From Leidyana gryllorum EB-2025a (taxonomy: Eukaryota > Apicomplexa), in contig JBLWGC010000185.1 in assembly GCA_048772705.1 (NCBI GenBank), positions 62,001 to 126,000 on the forward strand: DNA of 64,000 bases, read 5' to 3'. The notes under the pieces are model-generated. The model worked only from the letters and a program-made list of their open reading frames with translations. It searched no databases and was not told the DNA's origin. A program made the position numbers and the translations under genes. This document shows, in pieces, positions 63,810-64,000 of this stretch (positions within the stretch are counted from its first letter, which is position 1; every line of letters begins with the position of its first letter).

Positions 63810-64000
63810 TTACTACGCCGTCGTCGTCATTGTGGTGGTGTGTGTAGATGCGTGTTATCGGTGGTGCTTTGCGCGACATACTGGAACCAAAGATTTGATA
63901 GTGAACTCCTTTGCCTCAAAATGTGCGATCCAACTCGCGTGAATCCCAAATTGTGCAGTGACACCCGAAACGGACGCATGTAATGTGTCAAACTGTGAAT

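Noticed and set aside
1-64000. tRNA, rRNA, snRNA and recognisable transposon genes
   Set aside because: None found by reading both strands; no reverse transcriptase, integrase or transposase motifs and no tRNA-like cloverleaf noticed. A dedicated tRNA and covariance-model search would be decisive.

Overview
The window is nuclear DNA of a gene-dense protist, most likely an alveolate close to the perkinsids or dinoflagellates. The evidence is a fused DHFR-thymidylate synthase gene, two cyclic-nucleotide phosphodiesterases with N-terminal membrane domains, about 90 spliceosomal introns of mostly 41-60 bp with GTGAG or GTAAG donors, and intergenic gaps often under 40 bp. The genus is inferred; no rRNA, spliced-leader RNA or other clade-diagnostic RNA gene was seen. 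Gene models were built by hand from splice consensus, reading phase and family motifs. Almost every modelled join keeps the reading frame.

Layout. 1-11 kb: 3' end of an unknown gene, DHFR-TS, a low-complexity protein, MLH1 (-), an acidic ORC3-like protein (+), a GPI-anchor-type surface protein (-), and the ribosome-assembly factor IPI1/TEX10 (+). 11-24 kb: a DDX42-type helicase that has lost all its catalytic motifs (-), a 1515-residue EGF-repeat protein (+), two unknown genes, chaperonin-10 (-) and a small membrane protein (-). 24-36 kb: a coiled-coil protein (+), an ACAT/DGAT1-type acyltransferase (-) with a minisatellite in an intron, and an SR-rich protein that splices into a large protein built from an apparently undescribed W-R-G repeat (+). 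36-49 kb: EMC4 (-), UBC12 (+), PRP4 (+), a La protein with a C-terminal DUF3223-like domain (+), a secreted Gln/Pro-rich protein (+), a RING/B-box protein (-), a starch-binding-module/sucrose-phosphatase-like fusion (-), ribosomal protein S27 (+), an LSD1-type zinc-finger protein (+) and a small secreted protein (-). 49-64 kb: two tandem paralogous phosphodiesterases (-), a 2039-residue helical-repeat protein (-) and a GST-like protein (+).

The genes are mostly unrelated housekeeping functions: folate and DNA repair, splicing (PRP4, DDX42-like, SR-rich), translation (S27, IPI1, La), ER membrane (EMC4, acyltransferase) and cNMP signalling. They do not form an operon-like pathway.

Most notable observations: (1) a short oriented palindrome, ACACACGTGTGTGCT on the sense strand, recurs inside introns of five unrelated genes, with close variants in further introns; (2) an ATTTTTG-like element lies immediately before the start codon of several genes, often in 19-40 bp gaps between divergent start codons; (3) there is a catalytically dead DDX42-like protein; (4) there is a new repeat family (W-R-G / TPY-NLD / P-x-D-F-R); (5) there are unusual fusions (CBM-SPP, La-DUF3223).
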